Origin: Thalassococcus_A lentus
GTDB lineage: Bacteria > Pseudomonadota > Alphaproteobacteria > Rhodobacterales > Rhodobacteraceae
Assembly (NCBI RefSeq): GCF_028023555.1
Contig: NZ_JAQIOY010000004.1
Coordinates: forward strand, 186,001-250,000
Direction: 5' to 3'
Length of the DNA: 64,000 bases
Part shown: piece after piece, positions 25,026 through 34,008 of the stretch
Layout of the letters: each line of letters starts with the position of its first letter
How positions within the stretch are numbered: the stretch's first letter is position 1
The notes under the pieces: generated by a model
Told to the model about the DNA's origin: nothing
The model's database searches: none
The model's input: the letters and a program-made list of their open reading frames with translations, nothing else
Position numbers and translations under genes: made by a program

Positions 25026-25936
25026 CAGTGGCCTCCGCTTCCAATTGAGAACAACTCGGATGGCTGCAGCAACAAATCAAGGGCCAGCTTCCCGCACACG
25101 GCCAGCACCATGATCGCCAGCAAAATGCGCAGCTGTTCGGCCTTGAGCTTGGCGCCCAGCACCGCGCCGATCTGCGCTCCGATGACGCCGCCGACCAACA
25201 AAAGGACAGCCAGCATCACGTCGACGGTGTAGTTGGTGGTTGCGTGAAGCAGCGTGGTGAAAGCGGTCACAAAGATGATTTGAAACAGCGAGGTTCCGAT
25301 CACAACCTTGGTGGGCATGCCCAACAGGTAGATCATCGCGGGAACCATGATAAAGCCGCCGCCGACACCCATGATTGCAGCAAGAACGCCGACCGCCACA
25401 CCGACCAGTAAAGGCGGGATCACCGAAATATAGAGCCCGGAAGTGCGGAACCGCATTTTCAGGGGCAGCTTGTGAATCCACGTGTGCTTTTTGCGTTTGG
25501 GTACTGCGCCGCTCTTGGATTTGCGCAGGGCATTCAGGCTCTCGATGAACATCAAGCCGCCAATAATGCCTAGGAAAACGACGTAGCAAAGCTTAACCAG
25601 CAAATCGACTTGGCCCAGCGATTTCAGGTAGTTGAACACCATGACGCCAAGGGCAGCGCCAATGAGGCCGCCAATCAGCAACACCGTCCCCATCCTGAGA
25701 TCGACGGTTTTTCGCCTCAAGTGCGCTAGGACCCCGGAAAAAGACGAAGCAACGATCTGGTTGGCTTCGGTGGCAACGGCCACGGCCGGGGGAATGCCGA
25801 TAAAGAACAGCAGGGGCGTCATCAGGAACCCGCCACCGACGCCAAACATTCCCGAAAGGATGCCCACAAGTCCACCGAGGCCTAGCAAAAGAAAGGCGTT
25901 GACCGATACCTCGGCAATGGGGAGGTAGACCTGCAT
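25025..25936 (-). CDS. TauE/SafE family anion permease
   Basis: 303 residues, eight or so helices in two repeats, each with the family glycine motif: GLVGILSGMFGVGGGFLMTP and AVGVLAAIMGVGGGFIMVPA. A basic loop (RKSKSGAVPKRKKHTWIHK) separates them. Such permeases export sulfite, sulfoacetate or related organosulfur anions. Translationally coupled to the TIGR02186 gene, which is common in alphaproteobacteria. Substrate not shown by the sequence. Confidence 0.9.
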   Translation of the reverse strand: MQVYLPIAEVSVNAFLLLGLGGLVGILSGMFGVGGGFLMTPLLFFIGIPPAVAVATEANQIVASSFSGVLAHLRRKTVDLRMGTVLLIGGLIGAALGVMVFNYLKSLGQVDLLVKLCYVVFLGIIGGLMFIESLNALRKSKSGAVPKRKKHTWIHKLPLKMRFRTSGLYISVIPPLLVGVAVGVLAAIMGVGGGFIMVPAMIYLLGMPTKVVIGTSLFQIIFVTAFTTLLHATTNYTVDVMLAVLLLVGGVIGAQIGAVLGAKLKAEQLRILLAIMVLAVCGKLALDLLLQPSELFSIGSGGH

Positions 25937-26056
25937 GGCTCTTCCTAGTCCTAAGCTTCGTGCTTTTGCAAGTGCAGCAAAGCCGCAGTCTGGCTTAGGA
26001 CTTATGAGGCCAGTGAAACTGGACCTATTGATTTACGATGGCAACGACCTGACAGA

Positions 26057-27022
26057 TCACCGTTCCTTGACGTAGGGCTCGCCGCCTGCGCGTGGAGGGA
26101 TAGCCTTGCCGACAAAGCCTGCCAGAATAACCACGGTCAGAATGTAGGGCAGGGCATCCATGAACTGAACGGGTACGGTAAAGGCACCCAGATCGATATT
26201 CTGATAGCGCAGTGCGATGGCCTGAAGGAAGCCAAACAGAAGGCAAGCTCCCATGGCGTACCATGGCCGCCACTTGGCAAAGATCAGCGCCGCCAGCGCG
26301 ATGTAGCCGCGGCCTGCTGTCATTTCACGCACGAACCCGGCCTGAAGGCCTGTGGCCAGATAGGCCCCGGCAATGCCGCAGAGCACACCGCAGATCATGA
26401 CTGCGGCAAACCGCAGGCCAGTCACTGAAATTCCTGCTGTATCCACCGCTTCGGGTGCTTCGCCAACTGCACGCAGCCGCAGGCCAAAACGCGTACGGAA
26501 CAGAACCCACCATGTCAGCGGAACGCAGGCGAAGGCGACGTAGACAAGGATTGAATGGCCTGAAATCAGGTCGGCGTAGATGGGCCCAAAGACTGGAATG
26601 GGTCTGAATGTTTCCGCCAGTGGCAAGGTGATTTCTGAAAACCGCCCCGCCCCGATAAGCGAAGGCGTACGCCCGCCTTGACTGAACCAGTCCTGCGCGA
26701 TCAGCACCGTCATTCCCGAAGCGAGAAAATTCAACGCCACGCCAGAGATCAGCTGGTTGCCGCGGAAGGTAATCGACGCTAGCCCGTGAATGGCGCTCAT
26801 GACCAAGGACGCGGCGACGCCAGCCAGAAGTCCCAGCCAGACAGATCCGGTGGTGAATGCAACCGCCGCCGAGAAAAAGGCCGACATGAGCATTTTGCCT
26901 TCGAGGCCAATGTCAAATATCCCTGCGCGTTCCGAAAAAAGACCAGCAAGACAGGCCAGCAGCAAAGGGGTGCTCAGGCGGATAGTGCTGTCCAATACCT
27001 GGATGATGGTGTCGAGATCCAT
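26057..27022 (-). CDS. ABC transporter permease 2 of a BMP-type importer
   Basis: 321 residues, about nine helices. LFSERAGIFDIGLEGKMLMS and RGNQLISGVALNFLASG are the RbsC/BPD_transp_2-type permease features used by nucleoside importers (Pnr/Nup-like). Its ATG lies one base after the first permease's stop. Last gene of the five-gene operon running from 32009 to 26057. Substrate probably a purine nucleoside or similar; this is inferred from the family. Confidence 0.92.
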   Translation of the reverse strand: MDLDTIIQVLDSTIRLSTPLLLACLAGLFSERAGIFDIGLEGKMLMSAFFSAAVAFTTGSVWLGLLAGVAASLVMSAIHGLASITFRGNQLISGVALNFLASGMTVLIAQDWFSQGGRTPSLIGAGRFSEITLPLAETFRPIPVFGPIYADLISGHSILVYVAFACVPLTWWVLFRTRFGLRLRAVGEAPEAVDTAGISVTGLRFAAVMICGVLCGIAGAYLATGLQAGFVREMTAGRGYIALAALIFAKWRPWYAMGACLLFGFLQAIALRYQNIDLGAFTVPVQFMDALPYILTVVILAGFVGKAIPPRAGGEPYVKER

Positions 27023-27023
27023 G

Positions 27024-28115
27024 TCAGCTATCCTTCCGCAGGGCGAGAAACAGGCGTTCGAGCGGCATGCGCACCATGTTGTCCAATGCGCCGGTAAAGA
27101 GGATGACCAAGGCTTGGATCACCGTGACCAGTTCACGCGGGATGTTGGCCCAAAAGGCCAGTTCAGCCCCGCCCTGATACAAGAACCCAAAGAGCAGCGC
27201 GGCAAGGAACACGCCAAATGGATGCGACCGACCCATCAGCGCGACTGCGATCCCGATGAAGCCAGCCCCTTCGGGCGCATTCAGAACCAGCCGTTCTGCT
27301 TCACCCATGGTGGTGTTCAGCGCCATAAGCCCAGCCAGTCCACCTGAGATCAGCATCGTTATAACGATGATACGGGTCGGGGAAATCCCGGCATATTTGG
27401 CTGCTGTTTCCGAATGGCCAAAGGCGCGGATTTCATAGCCTAGACGCGTGCGCCAAATCAGAACCCAAACAGCGATACAGGCCGCGACAGCGATGAAGAA
27501 AGTGACATTGGCGGGTGCGGAACGGAAAAGCGGGTTTTCCGGGCTGCCGAACATGTCAAAGAATGTGGGTAGATGCGTGGCTTCGGGGAAGCCGGCGGTT
27601 GCTGGCTCCATAGCGCCTTTGGGGCGCAGCATGTTCACCAGCACATAGTTGAGCACCGCGGCCGCGATAAAGTTGAACATGATCGTGGTGATCACGATGT
27701 GACTGCCGCGTTTGGCCTGCAGGATTGCCGGAATATAGGCCCAGGCCGCCCCAAAGACTGCCGCGCCCAGTGTTGCGGCGATCAAGGCCAATGCCCAGTG
27801 CGGAAACGGGATATAGAGACAGACCAGCGCAACCCCGAGACCGCCGATCATTGCCTGACCTTCGCCACCGATGTTGAACATGCGCGCATGGAAAGCGACC
27901 GCGACCGCCAGACCGGTGAACATGAAGTTCGTTGCGTAATAGAGCGTGTAGCCCCAACCGCTGGATTTCATCAGCGCGCCTTCGACCATAAGCTTGAAGG
28001 CCTCAATGGGGTTTTCCCCGATCGCGAGGATCACCAATGCAGACAGGAACGCCGCCAGAATAATTGAAATCAGAGGGACGAGGACTGCGTCGGCCCAAGC
28101 AGGCATTCTATCCAT
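27024..28115 (-). CDS. ABC transporter permease 1 of a BMP-type importer
   Basis: 363 residues. AYIPAILQAKRGSHIVITTI MFNFIA and FNIGGEGQAMIGGLGVALV are the conserved loops of the nucleoside-type permeases; the long N-terminus adds one helix relative to permease 2. Heterodimeric permease with the 26057-27022 product, in the inner membrane, 42 bases after the ATPase gene. Confidence 0.92.
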   Translation of the reverse strand: MDRMPAWADAVLVPLISIILAAFLSALVILAIGENPIEAFKLMVEGALMKSSGWGYTLYYATNFMFTGLAVAVAFHARMFNIGGEGQAMIGGLGVALVCLYIPFPHWALALIAATLGAAVFGAAWAYIPAILQAKRGSHIVITTIMFNFIAAAVLNYVLVNMLRPKGAMEPATAGFPEATHLPTFFDMFGSPENPLFRSAPANVTFFIAVAACIAVWVLIWRTRLGYEIRAFGHSETAAKYAGISPTRIIVITMLISGGLAGLMALNTTMGEAERLVLNAPEGAGFIGIAVALMGRSHPFGVFLAALLFGFLYQGGAELAFWANIPRELVTVIQALVILFTGALDNMVRMPLERLFLALRKDS

Positions 28116-28157
28116 GATGTTGCTCCTGCTTGGGGGCGGGGTGTGTCGGACAGTTGA

Positions 28158-29735
28158 TCATGTCTGCGCCTCCGCCCCGTTCGATTGCCCAGTCGACGCC
28201 CGCGCTGGCATCTCGGTGACACCGGCCATCAACAGGCCCAGTTCTGTCTGGTCTGTTTCCGACGGAAGCCGTTCGCCCATGATTTGACCGTCGAACATGA
28301 CGGCAATCCGGTCTGACAACGACATGATTTCGTCCAACTCGACTGAAACCAGCAAGATGGCCTTGCCACTGTCGCGCAGCGCAACGATTTGCTGGTGGAT
28401 GAACTCAATTGCACCAATATCAACCCCGCGTGTGGGCTGACCGATCAGCAGTACCTCGGGGTTGCGCTCGATTTCGCGGGCCAGCACGACCTTTTGCTGG
28501 TTGCCACCTGAAAAATTGCGAGCAGCAAGGTTCGGATTCGGTGGTCGCACGTCAAACCGCTCCATCTTGGCAGCGGCCTCGGCCTTGATGGCAGCGTTGT
28601 CCATCAGAAGGCCTTTTTGCCAGGACGGGTCGCGGTGATAGCCGAACACCGTGTTTTCCCACGCAGTATAGGGCATGATCAGCCCTTCGTGCTGCCGGTC
28701 TTCGGGTACATGTGCGATGCCACGGGCGCGGCGGCTTTGTCCGTCGGAATAGCGCCCGGTCAGGTCAATGTCCTGACTATTCACACGCACCGTCCCGGTC
28801 GCGTCTCGATACCCGCCCAGTACTTCAAGCAGTTCGGACTGCCCGTTTCCGGAAACACCCGCAATCCCGAGAATCTCGCCAGCCCGAACATTGAGAGAGA
28901 TGCTTTTGAGCCGTTCAACACCGCTGCTGTCCGTGTGTCGCAAGTTTTCGACCTCAAGCACAGGCGCGCCGGGCGTTGCGGCAACTTTGTCGACACGCAG
29001 CAGCACTTTGCGGCCCACCATAAGCTCGGCAAGTTCTTCGGGGGATGTTTCGGATGTCTTGACGGTCGCGGTCATCTCGCCGCGTCGCATGACACTGACC
29101 GTGTCGGTGATGTCCATGATCTCGCGCAGCTTGTGCGTGATGAGAATAATGGTTTTGCCCTCGGCGCGCAGCCCTTCAAGAATGCGGAACAGGTGATCCG
29201 CCTCGGCAGGTGTTAGCACACCGGTTGGTTCATCGAGGATCAGGATGTCCGCTTCGCGATAAAGCGCCTTGAGGATTTCCACGCGTTGCTGATGCCCAAC
29301 TGAAAGGTCTTCGACCAACGCGTCCGGATCGACATTCAGCTCGTACTCTTCGGCCAGATGTTTGAGCACGCCGCGGGCTTTGGCCAGCGACGGTTTCAGC
29401 AATCCGCCATCTTCTGCACCTAAGATGACGTTCTCAAGAACGGTGAAGTTCTGCACGAGTTTGAAGTGTTGGAATACCATGCCGATGCCGGCGGCGATGG
29501 CGGCCTGGCTGTCGGGGATTTCCGTCTTTTTCCCGCCGATAAAGATCTCACCGGCGTCCGCTTTGTAAAAGCCGTAGAGGATCGACATCAGTGTCGATTT
29601 TCCGGCCCCGTTTTCGCCAATAATACCGTGGATCGTTCCGGGCATGACGCGGATCGAGATGTCTTTGTTTGCCTGCACGGGGCCAAAGGCTTTGGATATG
29701 CCCTTGAGCTCGATGGCGGGGGCTGTGGTGGTCAT
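28158..29735 (-). CDS. Double ABC ATPase of a BMP-type importer
   Basis: 525 residues with two nucleotide-binding domains. Domain 1: Walker A GIIGENGAGKSTLMSILYG, signature LSVGHQQRVEI, Walker B ILILDEPTGVL. Domain 2: degenerate Walker A GVSGNGQSELLE, signature FSGGNQQKVVLA, and LLIGQPTRGVDIGA. This asymmetric pattern is typical of the RbsA/nucleoside ATPases, where one site is weak. It powers the two permeases encoded downstream. Confidence 0.94.
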   Translation of the reverse strand: MTTTAPAIELKGISKAFGPVQANKDISIRVMPGTIHGIIGENGAGKSTLMSILYGFYKADAGEIFIGGKKTEIPDSQAAIAAGIGMVFQHFKLVQNFTVLENVILGAEDGGLLKPSLAKARGVLKHLAEEYELNVDPDALVEDLSVGHQQRVEILKALYREADILILDEPTGVLTPAEADHLFRILEGLRAEGKTIILITHKLREIMDITDTVSVMRRGEMTATVKTSETSPEELAELMVGRKVLLRVDKVAATPGAPVLEVENLRHTDSSGVERLKSISLNVRAGEILGIAGVSGNGQSELLEVLGGYRDATGTVRVNSQDIDLTGRYSDGQSRRARGIAHVPEDRQHEGLIMPYTAWENTVFGYHRDPSWQKGLLMDNAAIKAEAAAKMERFDVRPPNPNLAARNFSGGNQQKVVLAREIERNPEVLLIGQPTRGVDIGAIEFIHQQIVALRDSGKAILLVSVELDEIMSLSDRIAVMFDGQIMGERLPSETDQTELGLLMAGVTEMPARASTGQSNGAEAQT

Positions 29736-29849
29736 GTCGGGGGCTCCGGCTGGCAGGGAGGGAGTCGATGGCTTGGGGCGAGTTTACGCGCTTGACCGGG
29801 CTGCGCAACACCACTTGAACGCTTTCCGCAGCGTCGACCGCGATTGCGC

Positions 29850-30926
29850 TCAGACGGCGGGCACTTCACGCGTGGCACAATGCACCCCGCCGCCGATCCG
29901 GGCCAGCGGATCGGCGTTCAGCATGATCACGTCGCGCTCGGGGAAATGCCGCTGCAACGCGTCCTTTGCGATGCTGTCGGTTTCCGGATCGCCAAATTGC
30001 TGGGCGATGACGGCGCCATTACAAACATAGAAGTTTGCATAGGCGGTTACGGCGTCCAGTTCACGTAGTCTTGGCGTTTCAGGTTCTGGCAGAACTTCGA
30101 TCTGCAAGTCTTTGTCATCATTCAGAATATCAAACATTTCGGCGGCAGCGTCATGAAAGGGGTCTTCACCCGTTTCCATTTCGCTGAGGGTCATCAGCAC
30201 GACGCCCGGACGAGAAAACCGTGCCAGTGAATCAATGTGGAAATCGGTGATGTCCAATCCGTAAACACCGGGCCCCCACAGGATACGCTTTGCCCCGTAA
30301 GCTTCTAACAATGCGTCACTAATCTGTTCGAGCGTCATGGATGGATTGCGATTGTCATTCAGCCACGAGCTTTCGTGCGCGATCAAGGTTCCGGTCCCGT
30401 CCTGTTCGACGCCGCCGGGCTCTCCTGTCAGGGTGGATTGCAGCAAGGGCACGTCCAGCCTGTTTGCAACGCGCTCGGCGATTTGGCTGTCGTTCTGATG
30501 CACCTGCTTGCTGCCCCAGCCGTTAAACCGGATGTGCCGGATCGCGAGATTTCCCTGTGCATCACGGGCGAACAATGGTCCGGAATCACGGGCCCAAAGG
30601 TCCTCGGTCGGGATATCCCATAGGGTGACGGCACTCGGCAGTTGAGGCCGAATCTCGCTGTGCAGATCAGCGTGCGCCAACAGTACGACAGGTTCAAACT
30701 CAGAGATCGTCGAAGCGATCCGGGCAATGGTTGCCTGTACCTCGGCCAGTTCGTTGGCGTCCGTATAGACAAAGCGGCTTGCAGGCCATTGCATCAAAGT
30801 GAAATCGTGCGGTGCATGTTCCGCCGGAACATAAAAGCCATCCGTCGCGGCAGAGGCTTTGTTCGAAAAGCACAGGCCAAAGGCTCCGGCCACCAACCCA
30901 GATCTTAAAAAGTCACGACGTAGCAT
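29850..30926 (-). CDS. Tat-exported agmatine-deiminase-family enzyme
   Basis: 358 residues. The start at 30926 gives MLRRDFLRSGLVAGAFGLCF, a twin-arginine signal, so the enzyme should act in the periplasm. The guanidino-modifying core is intact: DLWARDSGPLF, the catalytic His in DITDFHIDSLARF, and the catalytic Cys in ARIGGGVHCATREVP. Family members turn agmatine into N-carbamoylputrescine or deiminate peptidyl arginine. It lies between the binding protein and the ATPase of the BMP-type importer, in the same direction, so product or substrate uptake may be linked. The usual cytoplasmic enzyme lacks a Tat signal. Confidence 0.87.
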   Translation of the reverse strand: MLRRDFLRSGLVAGAFGLCFSNKASAATDGFYVPAEHAPHDFTLMQWPASRFVYTDANELAEVQATIARIASTISEFEPVVLLAHADLHSEIRPQLPSAVTLWDIPTEDLWARDSGPLFARDAQGNLAIRHIRFNGWGSKQVHQNDSQIAERVANRLDVPLLQSTLTGEPGGVEQDGTGTLIAHESSWLNDNRNPSMTLEQISDALLEAYGAKRILWGPGVYGLDITDFHIDSLARFSRPGVVLMTLSEMETGEDPFHDAAAEMFDILNDDKDLQIEVLPEPETPRLRELDAVTAYANFYVCNGAVIAQQFGDPETDSIAKDALQRHFPERDVIMLNADPLARIGGGVHCATREVPAV

Positions 30927-31004
30927 GAGCCAACCCTGCTCTACAAAACCAAAACGGGCCGCGCCTGCTGGCGCGACCCGCACTATGCCACAAATCGTGG
31001 TATT

Positions 31005-32009
31005 TTAGAAATTCAGCGCCGGGCAGCTGTCGTCGCTGGTGTAGTCGTGAACCGCGAGGTCACCTGCGATGATCTGCTCGCGGGCCGCGTCTACGGCTGC
31101 TTTCATGTCGTCGCTGACCAGAGCGGCGTTGTTGTCATCCAGTGCATAGCCGACACCTTCCTGTGCCAGGCCAAGAACTTTGACACCGGTTTCCAGATCT
31201 GCACCTTGCGTCATGGATTCGAACACAGCTACGTCCACACGCTTGAGCATGGACGTCAGAACCTTGCCCGGATGCAGGTAGTTCTGGTTGCTGTCTACGC
31301 CGACCGACAGGATGCCTTCGTCTGCTGCGGTTTGCAGAACACCCAGACCGGTGCCGCCAGCAGCAGCAAAGATCACGTCAGCGCCTTGGCTGATCTGTGC
31401 CTTGGCCAGTTCGGACCCTTTGACCGGGTCATTCCACGCGGCTGGTGTTGTACCGGTCATGTTCGCAATAACGGTTGCGTCGGGGTTAACCGCCTTGGCG
31501 CCCTGCGCATAGCCGCAAGCAAATTTGCGGATCAGCGGAATGTCCATACCGCCGACAAAACCGATTGTGCCGGAGGTGGACGCCTGCGCGGCCATCATGC
31601 CAACGAGGTACGATCCTTCGTGCTCAGAGAAAAGGATCGACAGAACATTGGGGTGCTCGCCGGGATCAACAAATCCGTCGATGGTGACGAACTTGGTGTC
31701 AGGGTAGTCAGCTGCGACGGCCGCAATCGGGGAAGACATCGAGAAGCCGGTTGTCACAACCGGGTTGAAGCCCGCTTCGGCAAAGCGGCGCAGGGCCTGC
31801 TCACGCTGTGCTTCGGACTGCAGTTCGATATCACGGTAGGAGCCACCGGTTTCTTCGGCCCAACGCTGAGCGCCGTTGAAGGCTGCTTCGTTGAAGGATT
31901 TGTCGAACTTGCCGCCCAAGTCGTAGATCAGGGCTGGATCGGCCAGTGCAGCACCGGCCGAAAGGGCCAGAGCAGCAACAGTGCCTAGGGTCTTTGCAAA
32001 GAATGTCAT
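31005..32009 (-). CDS. BMP-family substrate-binding protein of an ABC importer
   Basis: 334 residues with signal peptide (MTFFAKTLGTVAALALSAGAALA). LIYDLGGKFDKSFNEAAFNG is the Bmp/PnrA signature, followed by TTGFSMSSPIAAVAADYPDT and VGVDSNQNYLHPGKVLTSML. PnrA-type proteins bind purine nucleosides with the Asp and Phe in such loops. First gene of the operon; the ATG at 32009 follows GGGAGC, and a GC-rich hairpin lies in its leader. Confidence 0.93.
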   Translation of the reverse strand: MTFFAKTLGTVAALALSAGAALADPALIYDLGGKFDKSFNEAAFNGAQRWAEETGGSYRDIELQSEAQREQALRRFAEAGFNPVVTTGFSMSSPIAAVAADYPDTKFVTIDGFVDPGEHPNVLSILFSEHEGSYLVGMMAAQASTSGTIGFVGGMDIPLIRKFACGYAQGAKAVNPDATVIANMTGTTPAAWNDPVKGSELAKAQISQGADVIFAAAGGTGLGVLQTAADEGILSVGVDSNQNYLHPGKVLTSMLKRVDVAVFESMTQGADLETGVKVLGLAQEGVGYALDDNNAALVSDDMKAAVDAAREQIIAGDLAVHDYTSDDSCPALNF

Positions 32010-32031
32010 GGTTTGCTCCCAGATGGTTTTG

Positions 32032-32051
32032 GGCGGCCTGAAGCGGCCGCC
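32032..32051 (-). promoter_or_regulatory. GC hairpin in the BMP operon leader
   Basis: Seven-base arms GGCGGCC and GGCCGCC around six bases, 22 bases before the binding-protein start codon. It could stabilise the highly expressed message or act as a weak stop for rimI transcription; no U-run follows. Confidence 0.35.
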
Positions 32052-32129
32052 TCTTCGCGATGCAGCAATTAAGGCCGCGCCGGACGGGGATGGCAACCGA
32101 TTCTTGATATTTTGCATCTGCGAACCGGC

Positions 32130-32582
32130 TTACGTTGGGTTCGTTTGCGTCTCGATTGTTCGTTTGAGGATCAACGCGTCCTGACGCGTGCCATCCGCCT
32201 TGCCGTAATATCCCTTACGGCGACCGACCTCGGCAAAACCCGTTTTTTCATAAAGCGCACGGGCCGCGGTGTTGTCCGCGCCAACCTCCAGGAACAAGGT
32301 TTCGATCCCACGGCTCTCGCAAAGCTGGAAAAGCTGATGCAGCAGCTGTGTCGCGTGGCCTTCACGCTGAACAGCCGGGTCTACGGCAATCGTCAGAATG
32401 TCACCTTCGGGCGGCACCGTTCCAAGTAAGACAAATCCGGCGGAGTCTGGCGTTGTGACCCAAAGCACTCCGTCCTTGTCCAGAAAAGATGTAATATCAT
32501 CCGCGCTCCACGGTGCGTCGGGAAAGCACGCCGCATGCACCCGCGCGAGCCTTTGCGGATCGGGGCGTTCAGGTGTGATCAT
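32130..32582 (-). CDS. rimI: Ribosomal-protein-alanine N-acetyltransferase-like GNAT
   Basis: 150 residues, GNAT fold. The acetyl-CoA loop is VDPAVQREGHATQLLHQLF, then ETLFLEVGADNTAARALYEK TGF and VGRRKGYY, as in RimI. It overlaps tsaB by four bases, the usual tsaB-rimI pairing. Probable role: N-terminal acetylation of S18 or related targets. Confidence 0.9.
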   Translation of the reverse strand: MITPERPDPQRLARVHAACFPDAPWSADDITSFLDKDGVLWVTTPDSAGFVLLGTVPPEGDILTIAVDPAVQREGHATQLLHQLFQLCESRGIETLFLEVGADNTAARALYEKTGFAEVGRRKGYYGKADGTRQDALILKRTIETQTNPT

Positions 32583-33229
32583 GCGTTGTGATCCAGAATA
32601 ACGGGTCCCTGTTCCTTGGACGGGGCGGCATCTGCAGCGCGCAGATAGAATGGCGCCGGGCGCGCTGGATCGTCATGCCAGCGTTGCGCAGCAATGCGGG
32701 CAATGGCCAAACCGGGTGCAAATGCTGCGGGTGACACTGTCGCGCCTAACCGCTCGGCCACTGCCTCGGCGCCCGAGCCGATGCAGGTCAGTCCCGTTTC
32801 AGACCAGCCCAAGGGAACCTCGGCGGCATTGATTTGCTGCGGTTGAATAGGGGTCGCTGTGCCGTACCCTTGAACATAAACTGCGTCACGAGGCGCATCC
32901 AAACAGGCCAAAACCGGGTTTTGCGATCCAAGGGCCAGCGCTTCGAGCAGGTTCACGCCAACTGCGGGAACGCCCAAAGACAACGCCAAGCCGCGTGCAG
33001 CGGATACGGCCAGACGAATCCCGGTGAAATTTCCGGGGCCCGTTCCCACCCCGATCGCACTCAGATCTTGCAGCGTTTGTCCGGCATCAGTCAGCAATTC
33101 GTCGAGCAGCGGAAACAACCGTTCCGCCTGACCGCGAGCCATCTCCTCGTAGCGGTCCGCAACGATTTCTGTCCCGTCCCAAAGTGCGGCGCTGATGTAG
33201 CGGCCTGATGTGTCAAAACCCAGGATCAT
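32579..33229 (-). CDS. tsaB: tRNA t6A biosynthesis protein TsaB
   Basis: 216 residues, ASKHA fold. MILGFDTSGRYISAALWDG opens the protein and GVGTGPGNFTGIRLAVSAAR is the family signature. TsaB is the non-catalytic partner of TsaD in making threonylcarbamoyl-A37 in ANN-decoding tRNAs. ATG 33229 fits the family start; a longer frame adds 18 unconserved residues. Confidence 0.94.
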   Translation of the reverse strand: MILGFDTSGRYISAALWDGTEIVADRYEEMARGQAERLFPLLDELLTDAGQTLQDLSAIGVGTGPGNFTGIRLAVSAARGLALSLGVPAVGVNLLEALALGSQNPVLACLDAPRDAVYVQGYGTATPIQPQQINAAEVPLGWSETGLTCIGSGAEAVAERLGATVSPAAFAPGLAIARIAAQRWHDDPARPAPFYLRAADAAPSKEQGPVILDHNA

Positions 33230-33269
33230 GGGGCGCTTATGACCTTGTGCCTGAACGGGCGCAACACTG

Positions 33270-33563
33270 TCATTCCGTTCCAAAGAACGTCAGAGGTCGC
33301 GTCGCGGCACGTTGCACCAGCCCTTTGGCTTCCAGATCCAATTGCACTGTCTTTGCCCACCAGCCCAGTGCTTTGCCCTCCGGGAACAAATCCTGCGGGA
33401 CGTTCGGCAACAGGGCCTGCTTGATCTGGGCCGCCGTCATGCCGGGTGGGCCTTTGGGAAGGGCCTGCAGCATCAGGTTCCGGATCGCATAGTATTTCGC
33501 GCTGTCCACACGTTCGGTGTGGCCGGGGTGATTCACGTTTTCCACGATTGTTTTTTCGGTCAT
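33270..33563 (-). CDS. 97-residue helical protein (DUF6958-like)
   Basis: Small soluble protein: KYYAIRNLMLQALPKGPPGM, TAAQIKQALLPNVP and LGWWAKTVQLDLEAKGLVQR look like a winged-helix or helical module in which the WxxKTVQLDLEA segment is the most distinctive. I recall similar proteins being grouped as DUF6958 but cannot confirm it here. Forty bases before tsaB; role unknown. Confidence 0.65.
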   Translation of the reverse strand: MTEKTIVENVNHPGHTERVDSAKYYAIRNLMLQALPKGPPGMTAAQIKQALLPNVPQDLFPEGKALGWWAKTVQLDLEAKGLVQRAATRPLTFFGTE

Positions 33564-33573
33564 GACGTGCCCG

Positions 33574-34008
33574 TCAATCTTGGCCGCGCATCAAGGCGTC
33601 GCGGCCAGAGCCACTATGCTCTGGTAGTTTGCAGGATTCGTCGAGCCAAGCCAGCCGCGATTCCGCATGGCAGTGCAGGGTGGGTGCAAGTCTCTCGATC
33701 TGGTCTATCACACCCAGCGGAACATAGACCTGATCGGGCAGGTAGTCGAAGCGCGCAGCCATAGCTGATCCGCAGGTCTGGCAGGTCCACCGTTGAACAC
33801 CGGTCGTGGTGACAAAGGGTTCCGGCTCAGAAGGATGCCAGCGCACAACGGTCGGGTCAAAGGTGGCAAAAGCCGGGGCAGCGGCGCCCGTCCACCGTTT
33901 GCAATCCTTGCAGTGGCAATAGCATACCGGATCCGCTGGCCCGCTCATGGATAGAAAAAGCGCGCCGCAATAGCAGCGCGCTGTAAACTGTTCGGCCTGA
34001 TCGGACAT
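33574..34008 (-). CDS. GFA-family zinc protein
   Basis: 144 residues. Zinc-binding cysteines in ARCYCGALF, CYCHCKDCKRWTG and WTCQTCGSAMA, the pattern of the glutathione-dependent formaldehyde-activating (GFA) family. The original activity is disputed; many members have unknown substrates. Starts at the last base of the Fe-S scaffold gene's stop. Confidence 0.88.
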   Translation of the reverse strand: MSDQAEQFTARCYCGALFLSMSGPADPVCYCHCKDCKRWTGAAAPAFATFDPTVVRWHPSEPEPFVTTTGVQRWTCQTCGSAMAARFDYLPDQVYVPLGVIDQIERLAPTLHCHAESRLAWLDESCKLPEHSGSGRDALMRGQD

